Source: CBDUBS01 sp965365445 (GTDB lineage: Bacteria; Bacteroidota; Rhodothermia; Rhodothermales; DASSAV01). From it: DNA of 8,037 nt. The position numbers were made by a program, and so were the translations under genes. How positions within the stretch are numbered: position 1 is the first letter of the stretch; the number at the start of each line of letters is the position of its first letter. A model generated the notes under the pieces. That model was not told the origin of the DNA. It made no database searches and worked only from the letters and a program-made list of their open reading frames with translations. The stretch covers positions 1-8,037 of the forward strand of contig CBDUBS010000170.1 of assembly GCA_965365445.1 (NCBI GenBank), in the 5' to 3' direction. This document shows positions 1 to 5,004 of the stretch, in pieces.

Positions 1-84
1 GTACCCGGGGTGGGACTCGAACCCACACGTCCTCACGGACATACGATTTTGAGTCGCATGCGTCTACCATTCCGCCACCCGGGC
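1..84 (-). tRNA. trnL(caa): tRNA-Leu, anticodon CAA
   Basis: Read on the minus strand, the sequence folds as a class II tRNA. The acceptor arm GCCCGGG (84-78) pairs with CCCGGGT (9-3), with a G1-U72 wobble. The D arm is the GGCGGAATGGTAGACGC type usual for tRNA-Leu. A 5 bp anticodon stem closes the loop CTCAAAA, giving anticodon CAA (positions 51-49), which reads UUG. A long variable arm with a TCC/GGA stem is diagnostic of Leu, Ser or Tyr, and the T arm GTGGG-TTCGAGT-CCCAC is canonical. The discriminator is A73 at position 2. The window ends at C74, so whether CCA is encoded cannot be seen. The gene points out of the window. Confidence 0.97.
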
Positions 85-89
85 CGGGT

Positions 90-118
90 GTTGCGCCGCC
101 CGTTGAGAACGGCGCAAC
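90..118. repeat. 9-bp inverted repeat beside the tRNA gene
   Basis: GTTGCGCCG (90-98) and CGGCGCAAC (110-118) are perfect inverted copies around an 11-base centre. The centre can also form a smaller CCGTT/AACGG stem (100-104 with 108-112). The element lies between the predicted tRNA promoter and the tRNA 5' end, six bases from the mature end. If transcription starts near 114 the full stem would not be transcribed, so a DNA-level role or coincidence are both possible. There is no T tract on either side, so it does not look like an intrinsic terminator. Confidence 0.5.
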
Positions 119-120
119 GG

Positions 121-149
121 AAGATAGGGCCTGCACGGAGCCGGATCAA
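121..149 (-). promoter_or_regulatory. Putative sigma70-type promoter for tRNA-Leu
   Basis: On the minus strand a -35-like TTGATC (149-144) is separated by exactly 17 bases from a -10-like TATCTT (126-121). Transcription would start near position 114, about 30 bases before the mature tRNA 5' end at 84. Position, spacing and orientation all fit a tRNA promoter. This is assigned by pattern only, and the -35 matches TTGACA at four of six bases. Confidence 0.5.
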
Positions 150-292
150 CGGGTGGAATACGAAAGGATATACAGACGGATAGGGGCGCCGAAAAACGGA
201 TCTGTTATCGAACGGAGAAAAACCGGCCGCCTCTCGGCAATCCGCATCGGGGTTGCGTATTTTACGGTCTTTAGCAAGCTACCTATCTACCC

Positions 293-874
293 ATGGAACC
301 CCTACGCGAAACTTTCCCTTTTCTCTCCCGCTTCGACGCAGAAACCGGTCGGGTAGATGGAGTGGAACCCATCGTCCGCCGGTTGAGCGACCTGGCGGGG
401 TGTTTTTCGGACGAGGCGGCGTATCAGGAAGCGCTCAAGGAAGATCCGGTGGTGTATACGCTGTCGGCCGTAACGCCCGCCGAGGGCGACGGGCAGTTGC
501 ACTTCGGCATCGGGCGGATCAACCCCGGCAGGGTCGGGGCGGAGTATTTCCTGACGAAAGGGCACCTGCACGTGCGCAGGGAGACGGCCGAGGTGTACAT
601 CGGATTGTCGGGAGAAGGCCTGATGTTGCTGGAGGACGAGTGGACCGGCGAAAGCATCGCCGTCGCCCTGACGGCCGGGAGCGTAGTATACGTACCCGGA
701 CACACCGCCCACCGCACGATCAATACCGGAGACAGGCCGCTCGTGTACATCGGGGTTTTCCCTTCCGACGCCGGACACGATTACGCCCGGATTGCAGAGA
801 GAAACTTCCGGAAGGTTGTGGTGGAGTCGGGCGGCAGGCCGGAGGTGGTGGATCGGGATAGCCTGCGCCCATGA
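293..874 (+). CDS. pgiA: Cupin-type (archaeal-type) glucose-6-phosphate isomerase
   Basis: 193 aa, about the usual length for the cupin phosphoglucose isomerase family (Pyrococcus/Thermococcus type), which interconverts glucose 6-phosphate and fructose 6-phosphate in the cytoplasm using a divalent metal. The cupin motifs are clear. Motif 1 is YFLTKGHLHVRRETAEVY, with probable metal ligands His91, His93 and Glu100. Motif 2 is VYVPGHTAHRTINTGD, with the fourth ligand His140, followed by the family-typical PSDAGHDY (157-164). This family is unrelated to the usual bacterial Pgi. The ATG at 293 is chosen because the reading starts in a family-like N-terminus (LRETFPFLS); no Shine-Dalgarno is visible. 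The stop overlaps the next gene's start as ATGA, so the two are probably co-transcribed and translationally coupled. A general cupin of other function is the alternative, but the motif match makes it unlikely. Confidence 0.9.
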   Translation: MEPLRETFPFLSRFDAETGRVDGVEPIVRRLSDLAGCFSDEAAYQEALKEDPVVYTLSAVTPAEGDGQLHFGIGRINPGRVGAEYFLTKGHLHVRRETAEVYIGLSGEGLMLLEDEWTGESIAVALTAGSVVYVPGHTAHRTINTGDRPLVYIGVFPSDAGHDYARIAERNFRKVVVESGGRPEVVDRDSLRP

Positions 875-1209
875 AACTGTTTGCCGTGGATCTCGAGCGT
901 ATCACCAGGCGCACTCTTAACACGCGGCAGCGTGGCAAGACGGACTGGTCTCGCCTTGATCAGATGACAGACGAACAGGCCGAGGACGACGCGGCCTCCG
1001 ATGTCGAGAACGGGCTATGGACAGAGACCCAGTTGGCTGAAGCGCGGCTCGTGATGCCGGACGAGCGGACGAAGGTGCCGGTATACATCCGAATAGACGC
1101 CGAGGTGCTGGAGTACTTCAAGTCTCAAGGGCCTCGGTATCAGACGCGGATCAACGCCGTGTTGCGTTCCTATATGCGGAGTATGCGCTCCTCGAAGACA
1201 TCTCAATGA
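871..1209 (+). CDS. BrnA-family antitoxin without a BrnT partner
   Basis: 112 aa, acidic in the middle and basic at the end. The C-terminal half carries the BrnA signature: KVPVYIRIDAEVLEYFKSQG (69-88) and then the YQTRINAVLRSYM segment (91-103), a ribbon-helix-helix DNA-binding region. The KTDWSRLDQMTDEQ segment (23-36) is also typical of this family. In characterised brnTB-type modules BrnA neutralises the BrnT ribonuclease toxin and represses its own promoter, with brnT just upstream. Here the upstream gene is the cupin isomerase and no BrnT-like protein lies on either side, so this is an orphan. The ATG lies inside the isomerase stop (ATGA overlap). A GGAGG at 841-845 is about 25 bases upstream, too far to serve as a normal ribosome-binding site. 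Residues 1-22 are not recognised. A role as a stand-alone regulator is inference. Confidence 0.82.
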   Translation: MKLFAVDLERITRRTLNTRQRGKTDWSRLDQMTDEQAEDDAASDVENGLWTETQLAEARLVMPDERTKVPVYIRIDAEVLEYFKSQGPRYQTRINAVLRSYMRSMRSSKTSQ

Positions 1210-1298
1210 GAAGGTGGACTTGACGCGGCGATTATGCAAGCCCATCGCCGGGCTACACGTTTTCCATTGATCAGCGTCCCCGATAACCGGGTAACCCG

Positions 1299-1829
1299 AT
1301 GCCGATTCCTTCGGTTCTGTTGAGGCCCGCCGGTATGCAGGATCTCTCTTTGCTGCGGCACTGGGACGAACAACCCCACGTCATGGCATCGGATCCGGGA
1401 GACGACTGGGCATGGGAAACGGAGCTGGGTAGAAGTCCTGACTGGCGAGAGCAGCTCGTAGCCGAGGCGGCGGGCTGCCCTATCGGGTTCGTACAGATCA
1501 TCGACCCCGCTCGCGAGGAGAGCGGTTACTGGGGAAACGTGCCGAACGGGCTGCGGGCCATCGATATCTGGATTGGTGAAGCCTCGTATCTGGGAAAAGG
1601 GTATGGGGCCAGCATGATGCATCTGGCCTTGCAGCGATGTTTCGCTTGTCCCGATGTATCGGCCGTATTGATCGACCCGCTGGCAAGCAACACCCGGGCG
1701 CATCGGTTCTACGAGCGCCTCGGCTTCCGATTCGTGGAACGACGCCGGTTCAGCGCCGACGATTGCTACGTATATCGCCTCGATCGATCCGACTGGTCCC
1801 GGACTGAAATTGAAACGGGTGGCGCGTGA
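1299..1829 (+). CDS. GNAT N-acetyltransferase, AAC(6')-like
   Basis: 176 aa, a single-domain GNAT protein transferring an acetyl group from acetyl-CoA to an amine. The N-terminal RPAGMQDLSLLRHWDEQPHV (9-28) is typical of the family. Residues 85-93 (LRAIDIWIG) form strand 4, LGKGYG (98-103) is the acetyl-CoA pyrophosphate loop, and DPLASNTRAHRFYERLGF (126-143) is the C-terminal motif. The arrangement RAIDIWIG...LGKGYG...DP..SN.RA...YE..GF closely resembles aminoglycoside 6'-N-acetyltransferases such as AAC(6')-Ib. Chromosomal relatives often act on other substrates (polyamines, siderophore precursors, peptides), so aminoglycoside activity is not established. No ribosome-binding site is seen upstream of the ATG. 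It starts 89 bases after the antitoxin gene and its stop lies 56 bases before the chosen start of the nucleoside hydrolase. Confidence 0.85.
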   Translation: MPIPSVLLRPAGMQDLSLLRHWDEQPHVMASDPGDDWAWETELGRSPDWREQLVAEAAGCPIGFVQIIDPAREESGYWGNVPNGLRAIDIWIGEASYLGKGYGASMMHLALQRCFACPDVSAVLIDPLASNTRAHRFYERLGFRFVERRRFSADDCYVYRLDRSDWSRTEIETGGA

Positions 1830-1885
1830 CGCTTCCTTGCTGTACTTTGGAAAAACCAGCCGCCTACTCTTTTCGGAATCGAGCG

Positions 1886-2902
1886 ATGAATCCTATGCTT
1901 GCTCTTCTTTCCCTGGCGCCCTGCCCGCGTGTTACGCTGGTTGCCGCTATCCTTCCCTTTCTCTTTATGCTGGCCCACGCCGGACTTGCGCAGAAAACGC
2001 GCGTGCTGATCGATACCGACGCCAACAACGAACTGGACGATCAGCACGCCCTCGCCTACCTGCTGTTCAGCGGCGACCGGTTCGATGTGGAGGGCATCAC
2101 CGTAAACCGCACACGTAACGGCGGCGATATCGATAGTCAGGCGCTCGAAGCCGAACGGATCGTCCGGTTGGCGGGGCTTTCGATTCCGGTCATTCGGGGG
2201 GCGAGCGGATCGTATGAAGAAATCCGCCCACACCTCGGCGAGGACAGGTACGACGGGAAGGACGCCGTCGATCTCATCATCGAGAAAGCGCACGAAGGGC
2301 CGGACCCGCTGGTGCTCCTCCCGGTGGGCAAGCTCACCAACGTGGCGCTCGCCCTCGAAAAAGACCCGTCGATTGCCTCGCACGTGCGGATCGTGTGGCT
2401 GGGGTCGAATTACCCGGAGCCGGGCGAGTACAACCAGATCAATGACCTGGAATCGGTGAACCGGGTGCTGGAATCGTCCGCTCCGTTCGAAATCGCTCTG
2501 GTGCGCTACGGCAAACCCACCGCTACCGACGCCGTCCGGGCAACGCTCGACGAGATCCGTACCCGGATGCCCGGCAAAGGCCCCCGGGTCGATCCGCCGG
2601 TCGAGGGGCGCAACGGGGGCGCGTTTTCTACGTTCGGTGACTATTCGGTGGACCTGTTCGAGCATATCGAGCTGCACGGCAACCCGCCTTCGAGGGCGCT
2701 GTTCGATATGGCGGCGGTGGCCGTCGTAAAAAACCCTTCCTGGGCGACGGCGGCCCGCATACCTGCTCCCACACTGGTGGATGGGAAATGGATCGACCGC
2801 CCGAACAACCCGCGAACGATCATCCTCTGGGAGCATTTCGACCGTGACGCCATCACGGGGGATTTCTACCAGACCATGGAGCATCCGACGCCGGCACGTT
2901 GA
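1886..2902 (+). CDS. Exported inosine/uridine-preferring nucleoside hydrolase family protein
   Basis: 338 aa from this ATG. The family cleaves the N-glycosidic bond of ribonucleosides to give base and ribose. The N-terminal DTDANNELDD motif (43-52 from this start) supplies the aspartates that bind the catalytic calcium, GKLTNVALAL (148-157) matches the conserved G.LTN.A segment, and Asp274 in ALFDMAAVA occupies the place of the family's late metal-binding aspartate. Residues 1-35 look like a Sec signal peptide: a hydrophobic VTLVAAILPFLFMLA core and probable cleavage after AGLA, before QKTR. The protein should therefore act in the periplasm or outside. An in-frame GTG at 1826 overlaps the acetyltransferase stop, but starting there would put 20 unlikely residues before the signal, so 1886 is preferred (ATG at 1895 is also possible). 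The substrate cannot be read from the sequence. Confidence 0.88.
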   Translation: MNPMLALLSLAPCPRVTLVAAILPFLFMLAHAGLAQKTRVLIDTDANNELDDQHALAYLLFSGDRFDVEGITVNRTRNGGDIDSQALEAERIVRLAGLSIPVIRGASGSYEEIRPHLGEDRYDGKDAVDLIIEKAHEGPDPLVLLPVGKLTNVALALEKDPSIASHVRIVWLGSNYPEPGEYNQINDLESVNRVLESSAPFEIALVRYGKPTATDAVRATLDEIRTRMPGKGPRVDPPVEGRNGGAFSTFGDYSVDLFEHIELHGNPPSRALFDMAAVAVVKNPSWATAARIPAPTLVDGKWIDRPNNPRTIILWEHFDRDAITGDFYQTMEHPTPAR

Positions 2903-2911
2903 CGCTCCGGC

Positions 2912-2940
2912 TTGCACCTTGCCCTGCTGCGGTGTATCCT
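2912..2940 (+). promoter_or_regulatory. Sigma70-type promoter of the thiamine riboswitch operon
   Basis: TTGCAC (2912-2917) and TATCCT (2935-2940) are separated by 17 bases. Transcription starting about 7 bases downstream would begin at about 2947, the first base of the riboswitch P1 stem (2946-2952). The agreement between independently placed promoter boxes and the riboswitch 5' edge strengthens the call. It begins 9 bases after the nucleoside hydrolase stop, so the operon probably has its own promoter. Confidence 0.65.
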
Positions 2941-2945
2941 GTCGA

Positions 2946-3033
2946 GAGAAGCTAGGGGTGTCCGGGCCGTGCGGCCGGGCTGAGAAAGTCCCTCGAACCT
3001 GATCCGGGTCATACCGGCGTAGGAAAGTTTCTT
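2946..3033 (+). promoter_or_regulatory. TPP riboswitch (THI element)
   Basis: All conserved parts of the thiamine pyrophosphate aptamer are present in order. P1 is formed by 2946-2952 with 3027-3033. GGGGTG (2955-2960) opens P2, which closes with CCC near 2990. A GC-rich P3 hairpin around GGCCGTGCGGCC follows, then the pyrimidine-binding CTGAGA (2980-2985). The P4/P5 arm reads ACCTGATCCGGGTCATACC (2997-3015), then GGCGTAGG (3016-3023), where the pyrophosphate is bound. The family binds TPP and turns the downstream gene off when TPP is abundant. It lies 73 bases upstream of the thiamine-binding protein gene, same strand. No clear intrinsic terminator follows, so control of translation is the more likely mode. 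Confidence 0.97.
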
Positions 3034-3051
3034 CCGGCAGACGGCGCGCGC

Positions 3052-3101
3052 CCTCCCGACTCCCCCGGCTTTTCTTGTCCCTTCCATCAGAAAACAGGAG
3101 G
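3052..3101 (+). promoter_or_regulatory. Possible riboswitch expression platform sequestering the ribosome-binding site
   Basis: Between aptamer and start codon, CCTCC (3052-3056) is complementary to GGAGG (3097-3101), the Shine-Dalgarno core placed 5 bases before the ATG at 3107. Inside this, TTTTCT (3070-3075) pairs perfectly with AGAAAA (3089-3094). Together they would give an interrupted hairpin hiding the ribosome-binding site. How it would switch with the aptamer P1 was not worked out. Pairing was assessed by eye without folding energies, and 5-6 base matches can arise by chance. Confidence 0.35.
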
Positions 3102-3106
3102 ATGCC

Positions 3107-3415
3107 ATGCTGGCCGGCTTTTCCATCGTACCCATTGGCGTCGGCGAAGAAGTAAAGGAGCAGGTCGCCGAAGTCGTTGCCCTCGTCGCGGAGTCCGGGT
3201 TGCCGTACCGATTGGGCGCCATGCAAACCACCGTAGAGGGTGAGTTTGACGAAGTGATGGCCCTGATTATCCGGTGCCACCACCTTGCCCGGAAATCTGC
3301 CGGGCGGGTGCTTACCCATATCACCCTTGACGACCGGGCAGGGGCCGAGGGCCGCCTGACCGGCAAAGTGCACGACGTCGAGGACGTACTCGGGCGGGAG
3401 GTACCGCATGAGTGA
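3107..3415 (+). CDS. Thiamine-binding protein, MTH1187/YkoF-like family
   Basis: 102 aa, the normal length for this single-domain ferredoxin-like family (COG0011). The start FSIVPIGVGEEVKEQVAEVV (5-24), the SGLPYRLGAMQTTVEGEFDEV stretch (30-50) and the closing LTHITLDDR (69-77) are family hallmarks. Relatives bind thiamine or its precursors in the cytoplasm; related domains form YkoF, linked to hydroxymethylpyrimidine/thiamine uptake. A strong ribosome-binding site AGGAGG (3096-3101) sits 5 bases before the ATG. It is the first gene after the TPP riboswitch, which independently supports a role in thiamine metabolism. Its last 8 bases overlap the next gene. Whether it acts as carrier, sensor or enzyme subunit is not known from the sequence. 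Confidence 0.88.
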   Translation: MLAGFSIVPIGVGEEVKEQVAEVVALVAESGLPYRLGAMQTTVEGEFDEVMALIIRCHHLARKSAGRVLTHITLDDRAGAEGRLTGKVHDVEDVLGREVPHE

Positions 3416-4439
3416 GCCTATCGTAGGCAAGCCCACTCCGAGCCGCCTCGCCCGGTTGCTGGAGCGCAGCGGCGGAGCGCCCTCGGATCGCCTGATCGTG
3501 GGGCCGGGCGTCGGGTTGGATGCCGCCGTCATCGACATCGGGCAGGGCCGCGTCATGGCCGTTGCCGAGGATCCTATTTTCCCCGCTCCCGGGCTTCCGC
3601 TGGAGATGATGGGCCGGTTTACGGTTCACATCGGGGCGAGCGACGTGGCGGTTACGGGCATTCGGCCCGAGTTCATGACGTATACGCTGCTGCTTCCCGG
3701 CTCCGCTCCGGAAGACGATGCCCGGCGCATCATCACGTCCGTTTCCGAAGCGGCCGCCGAGCTGGGGATAACGATTGCCGGCGGGCATACAGGATGGTAC
3801 GACACGGTAAACGTACCCATCGTTGGAGGGGTGACGGTCTGGGGCACGGGCGAGCGATGGGTTTCGCCCGGTGGGGCGCGGCCGGGCGACGTCCTGCTGA
3901 TGACGAAAGGGCCTGCCATCGAAGCAGCGGCCCTTCTCGGGGTGCTGTACCGAGAGCGGCTGGAAAAGGCGCTGTCGTCGGAGGCCCTGCAACGCCTCGC
4001 GGAGCGGATCGACCAGATCAGCGTGGTCGAGGACGCGCTCGTGGCCTTCGACGCGGGAGGGGTCCACGCGATGCACGACGCGACCGAAGGGGGCGTTTTC
4101 GGGGGGCTGTGGGAAATGGCTACGGCATCCGGAGTATCCGTGCAGGTGGACCTGACCGATGTACCCGTTCCGGAGGATATCGCCGGGATCGCTCGGACGC
4201 TTGCCTTCGACCCCTGGATGGCGATCAGCGAAGGGACGCTGCTCGCCGCTGCCGACCCGGCCCGGGTGGAGGGTATCCGGGCGGCCTGGAACCGCCGCGG
4301 CATCGAAAGCTACGTCCTCGGACGGTGCGTAGACGGGCCGCCCGGCGGCTCCGTCCGGCGCGACGGCCGGGAAACGCCGCTGCCCGAGCCGGGGGAAGAT
4401 CCCTTCTGGCGGTTGTTCTTCACCGGGCTGACGACATAG
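3408..4439 (+). CDS. PurM/HypE/ThiL-superfamily protein (AIR synthase-related), thiamine-regulated
   Basis: 343 aa with the two-domain PurM-like architecture. The N-terminal domain shows GPGVGLDAAVIDIG (32-45), AEDPIF (53-58) with Asp55, and HIGASDVAVTGIRP (74-87) with Asp79, the acidic residues that bind Mg-ATP in this superfamily. IAGGHTG (123-129) follows, then the C-terminal domain with MHDATEGGVFGGLWEMA (222-238). Superfamily members (PurM, PurL, SelD, HypE, ThiL) use ATP to activate a substrate. The C-terminus (FFTGLTT) lacks the terminal cysteine of HypE, and no hydrogenase maturation gene is nearby. It also does not read as classical ThiL. The GGAGG at 3397-3401 lies 6 bases before the ATG, and the gene overlaps the thiamine-binding protein gene by 8 bases. 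Co-regulation by TPP suggests an ATP-dependent step in thiamine or precursor salvage; the exact reaction is unknown. Confidence 0.85.
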   Translation: MSEPIVGKPTPSRLARLLERSGGAPSDRLIVGPGVGLDAAVIDIGQGRVMAVAEDPIFPAPGLPLEMMGRFTVHIGASDVAVTGIRPEFMTYTLLLPGSAPEDDARRIITSVSEAAAELGITIAGGHTGWYDTVNVPIVGGVTVWGTGERWVSPGGARPGDVLLMTKGPAIEAAALLGVLYRERLEKALSSEALQRLAERIDQISVVEDALVAFDAGGVHAMHDATEGGVFGGLWEMATASGVSVQVDLTDVPVPEDIAGIARTLAFDPWMAISEGTLLAAADPARVEGIRAAWNRRGIESYVLGRCVDGPPGGSVRRDGRETPLPEPGEDPFWRLFFTGLTT

Positions 4440-4447
4440 CTCTCGCC

Positions 4448-4476
4448 TTGCGAATCCATCCGAAGCTCCGTAAGCT
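4448..4476 (+). promoter_or_regulatory. Weak candidate promoter for the PEGA lipoprotein gene
   Basis: TTGCGA (4448-4453) and TAAGCT (4471-4476) are spaced by 17 bases in the 79-base gap before the lipoprotein gene. The match to consensus is partial. A small CCGTA/TACGG stem (4468-4472 with 4478-4482) overlaps the -10, with no T tract, so it is not convincing as a terminator of the thiamine operon. Confidence 0.3.
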
Positions 4477-4518
4477 ATACGGGTAGCAATCGCCACCTGT
4501 CAGCCATCATATACCGTC

Positions 4519-5004
4519 ATGCGTGTTTTTGCTCTGCTCCTTTCCGCCGGCCTCGTTCTCGGCGGATGCGCGACGCTGTTCTCCGGTACCGAAGAACCGA
4601 TCTACTTCGATTCCAACCCCTCCGGGGCCCGGATACTGATCGACGGACTCGTCGTGGGGACCACGCCGGCCACGATCGAGGTGGATCGGCCCGGCCTGGA
4701 GGATACCGACGTAACGGTGCAACTACCGGGCTCCGAACCGATCCGGTTCGAGCTCGACAAGAAGTTCAACAACACGGCCATTCTGAACATCTTGTTCTGG
4801 CCCGGCTTTCTGATCGACGCGCTCACGGGCGCCCTGTACCGCTACGACAAAACGGAATACACGGCGCACTTCGACGACGGCGCCGTTTCGCTGCGGCTCG
4901 AAGAGTTGCCCCGCTCCGAAACCGGCTCCTACCTGCTTCCCGGAAGCCCTGAATCGCTGGCCGTCACCGACTCGGCGAGCGGGGTAACGCTGGTGTTCCG
5001 CTAG
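4519..5004 (+). CDS. PEGA-domain lipoprotein
   Basis: 161 aa. Residues 1-17 are a lipoprotein signal peptide: MRVF, a hydrophobic core and the lipobox LGGC with the lipidated Cys17. The +2 residue is Ala, compatible with outer-membrane sorting. The mature N-terminus carries a PEGA-type beta domain, IYFDSNPSGARILIDGLVVG (28-47), followed by TTPATIEVDRPG, a fold used at the cell surface for protein or carbohydrate contacts. Residues 84-108 form a hydrophobic stretch ending in IDALTGALYRY, a pattern recurrent in small bacterial lipoproteins with this domain. The C-terminal 50 residues are not recognised. No ribosome-binding site is visible before the ATG. The TAG stop is shared in reverse with the convergent sulfatase stop. 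Specific function unknown. Confidence 0.82.
   Translation: MRVFALLLSAGLVLGGCATLFSGTEEPIYFDSNPSGARILIDGLVVGTTPATIEVDRPGLEDTDVTVQLPGSEPIRFELDKKFNNTAILNILFWPGFLIDALTGALYRYDKTEYTAHFDDGAVSLRLEELPRSETGSYLLPGSPESLAVTDSASGVTLVFR

Noticed and set aside
272..281. TAGC-AA-GCTA dyad upstream of the isomerase, considered as a BrnA operator
   Set aside because: Arms of only 4 bases and no repeat of the element; not enough to support a binding site.
153..356. 67-codon plus-strand frame overlapping the isomerase start
   Set aside because: No ribosome-binding site, no family resemblance, and it overlaps the well-supported cupin gene in another frame.
1239..1263. Possible terminator after the antitoxin gene: AGCCC/GGGCT stem followed by TTTT
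   Set aside because: Only 5 base pairs, and the T tract is separated from the stem by five bases; too weak to call.
1288..1298. 11-base palindrome CGGGTAACCCG just before the acetyltransferase start
   Set aside because: Short, GC-rich and with a one-base centre; such palindromes arise often by chance. No second copy was found nearby to support an operator.
1766..3556. 596-codon open frame on the minus strand
   Set aside because: It runs antisense through the nucleoside hydrolase, the riboswitch and the thiamine-binding gene, has Arg/Pro/His-rich composition and matches no family. Long antisense frames are expected at this GC content.
3408..4439. Annotation as HypE hydrogenase maturation protein
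   Set aside because: The C-terminal cysteine-containing tail required for HypE carbamoylation is missing and there is no hydrogenase or hyp gene in the window; the TPP riboswitch points elsewhere.
3321..4496. 391-codon open frame on the minus strand
   Set aside because: Antisense to the PurM-like gene, which has clear family motifs; the reverse product is low-complexity and unlike any protein I recognise.
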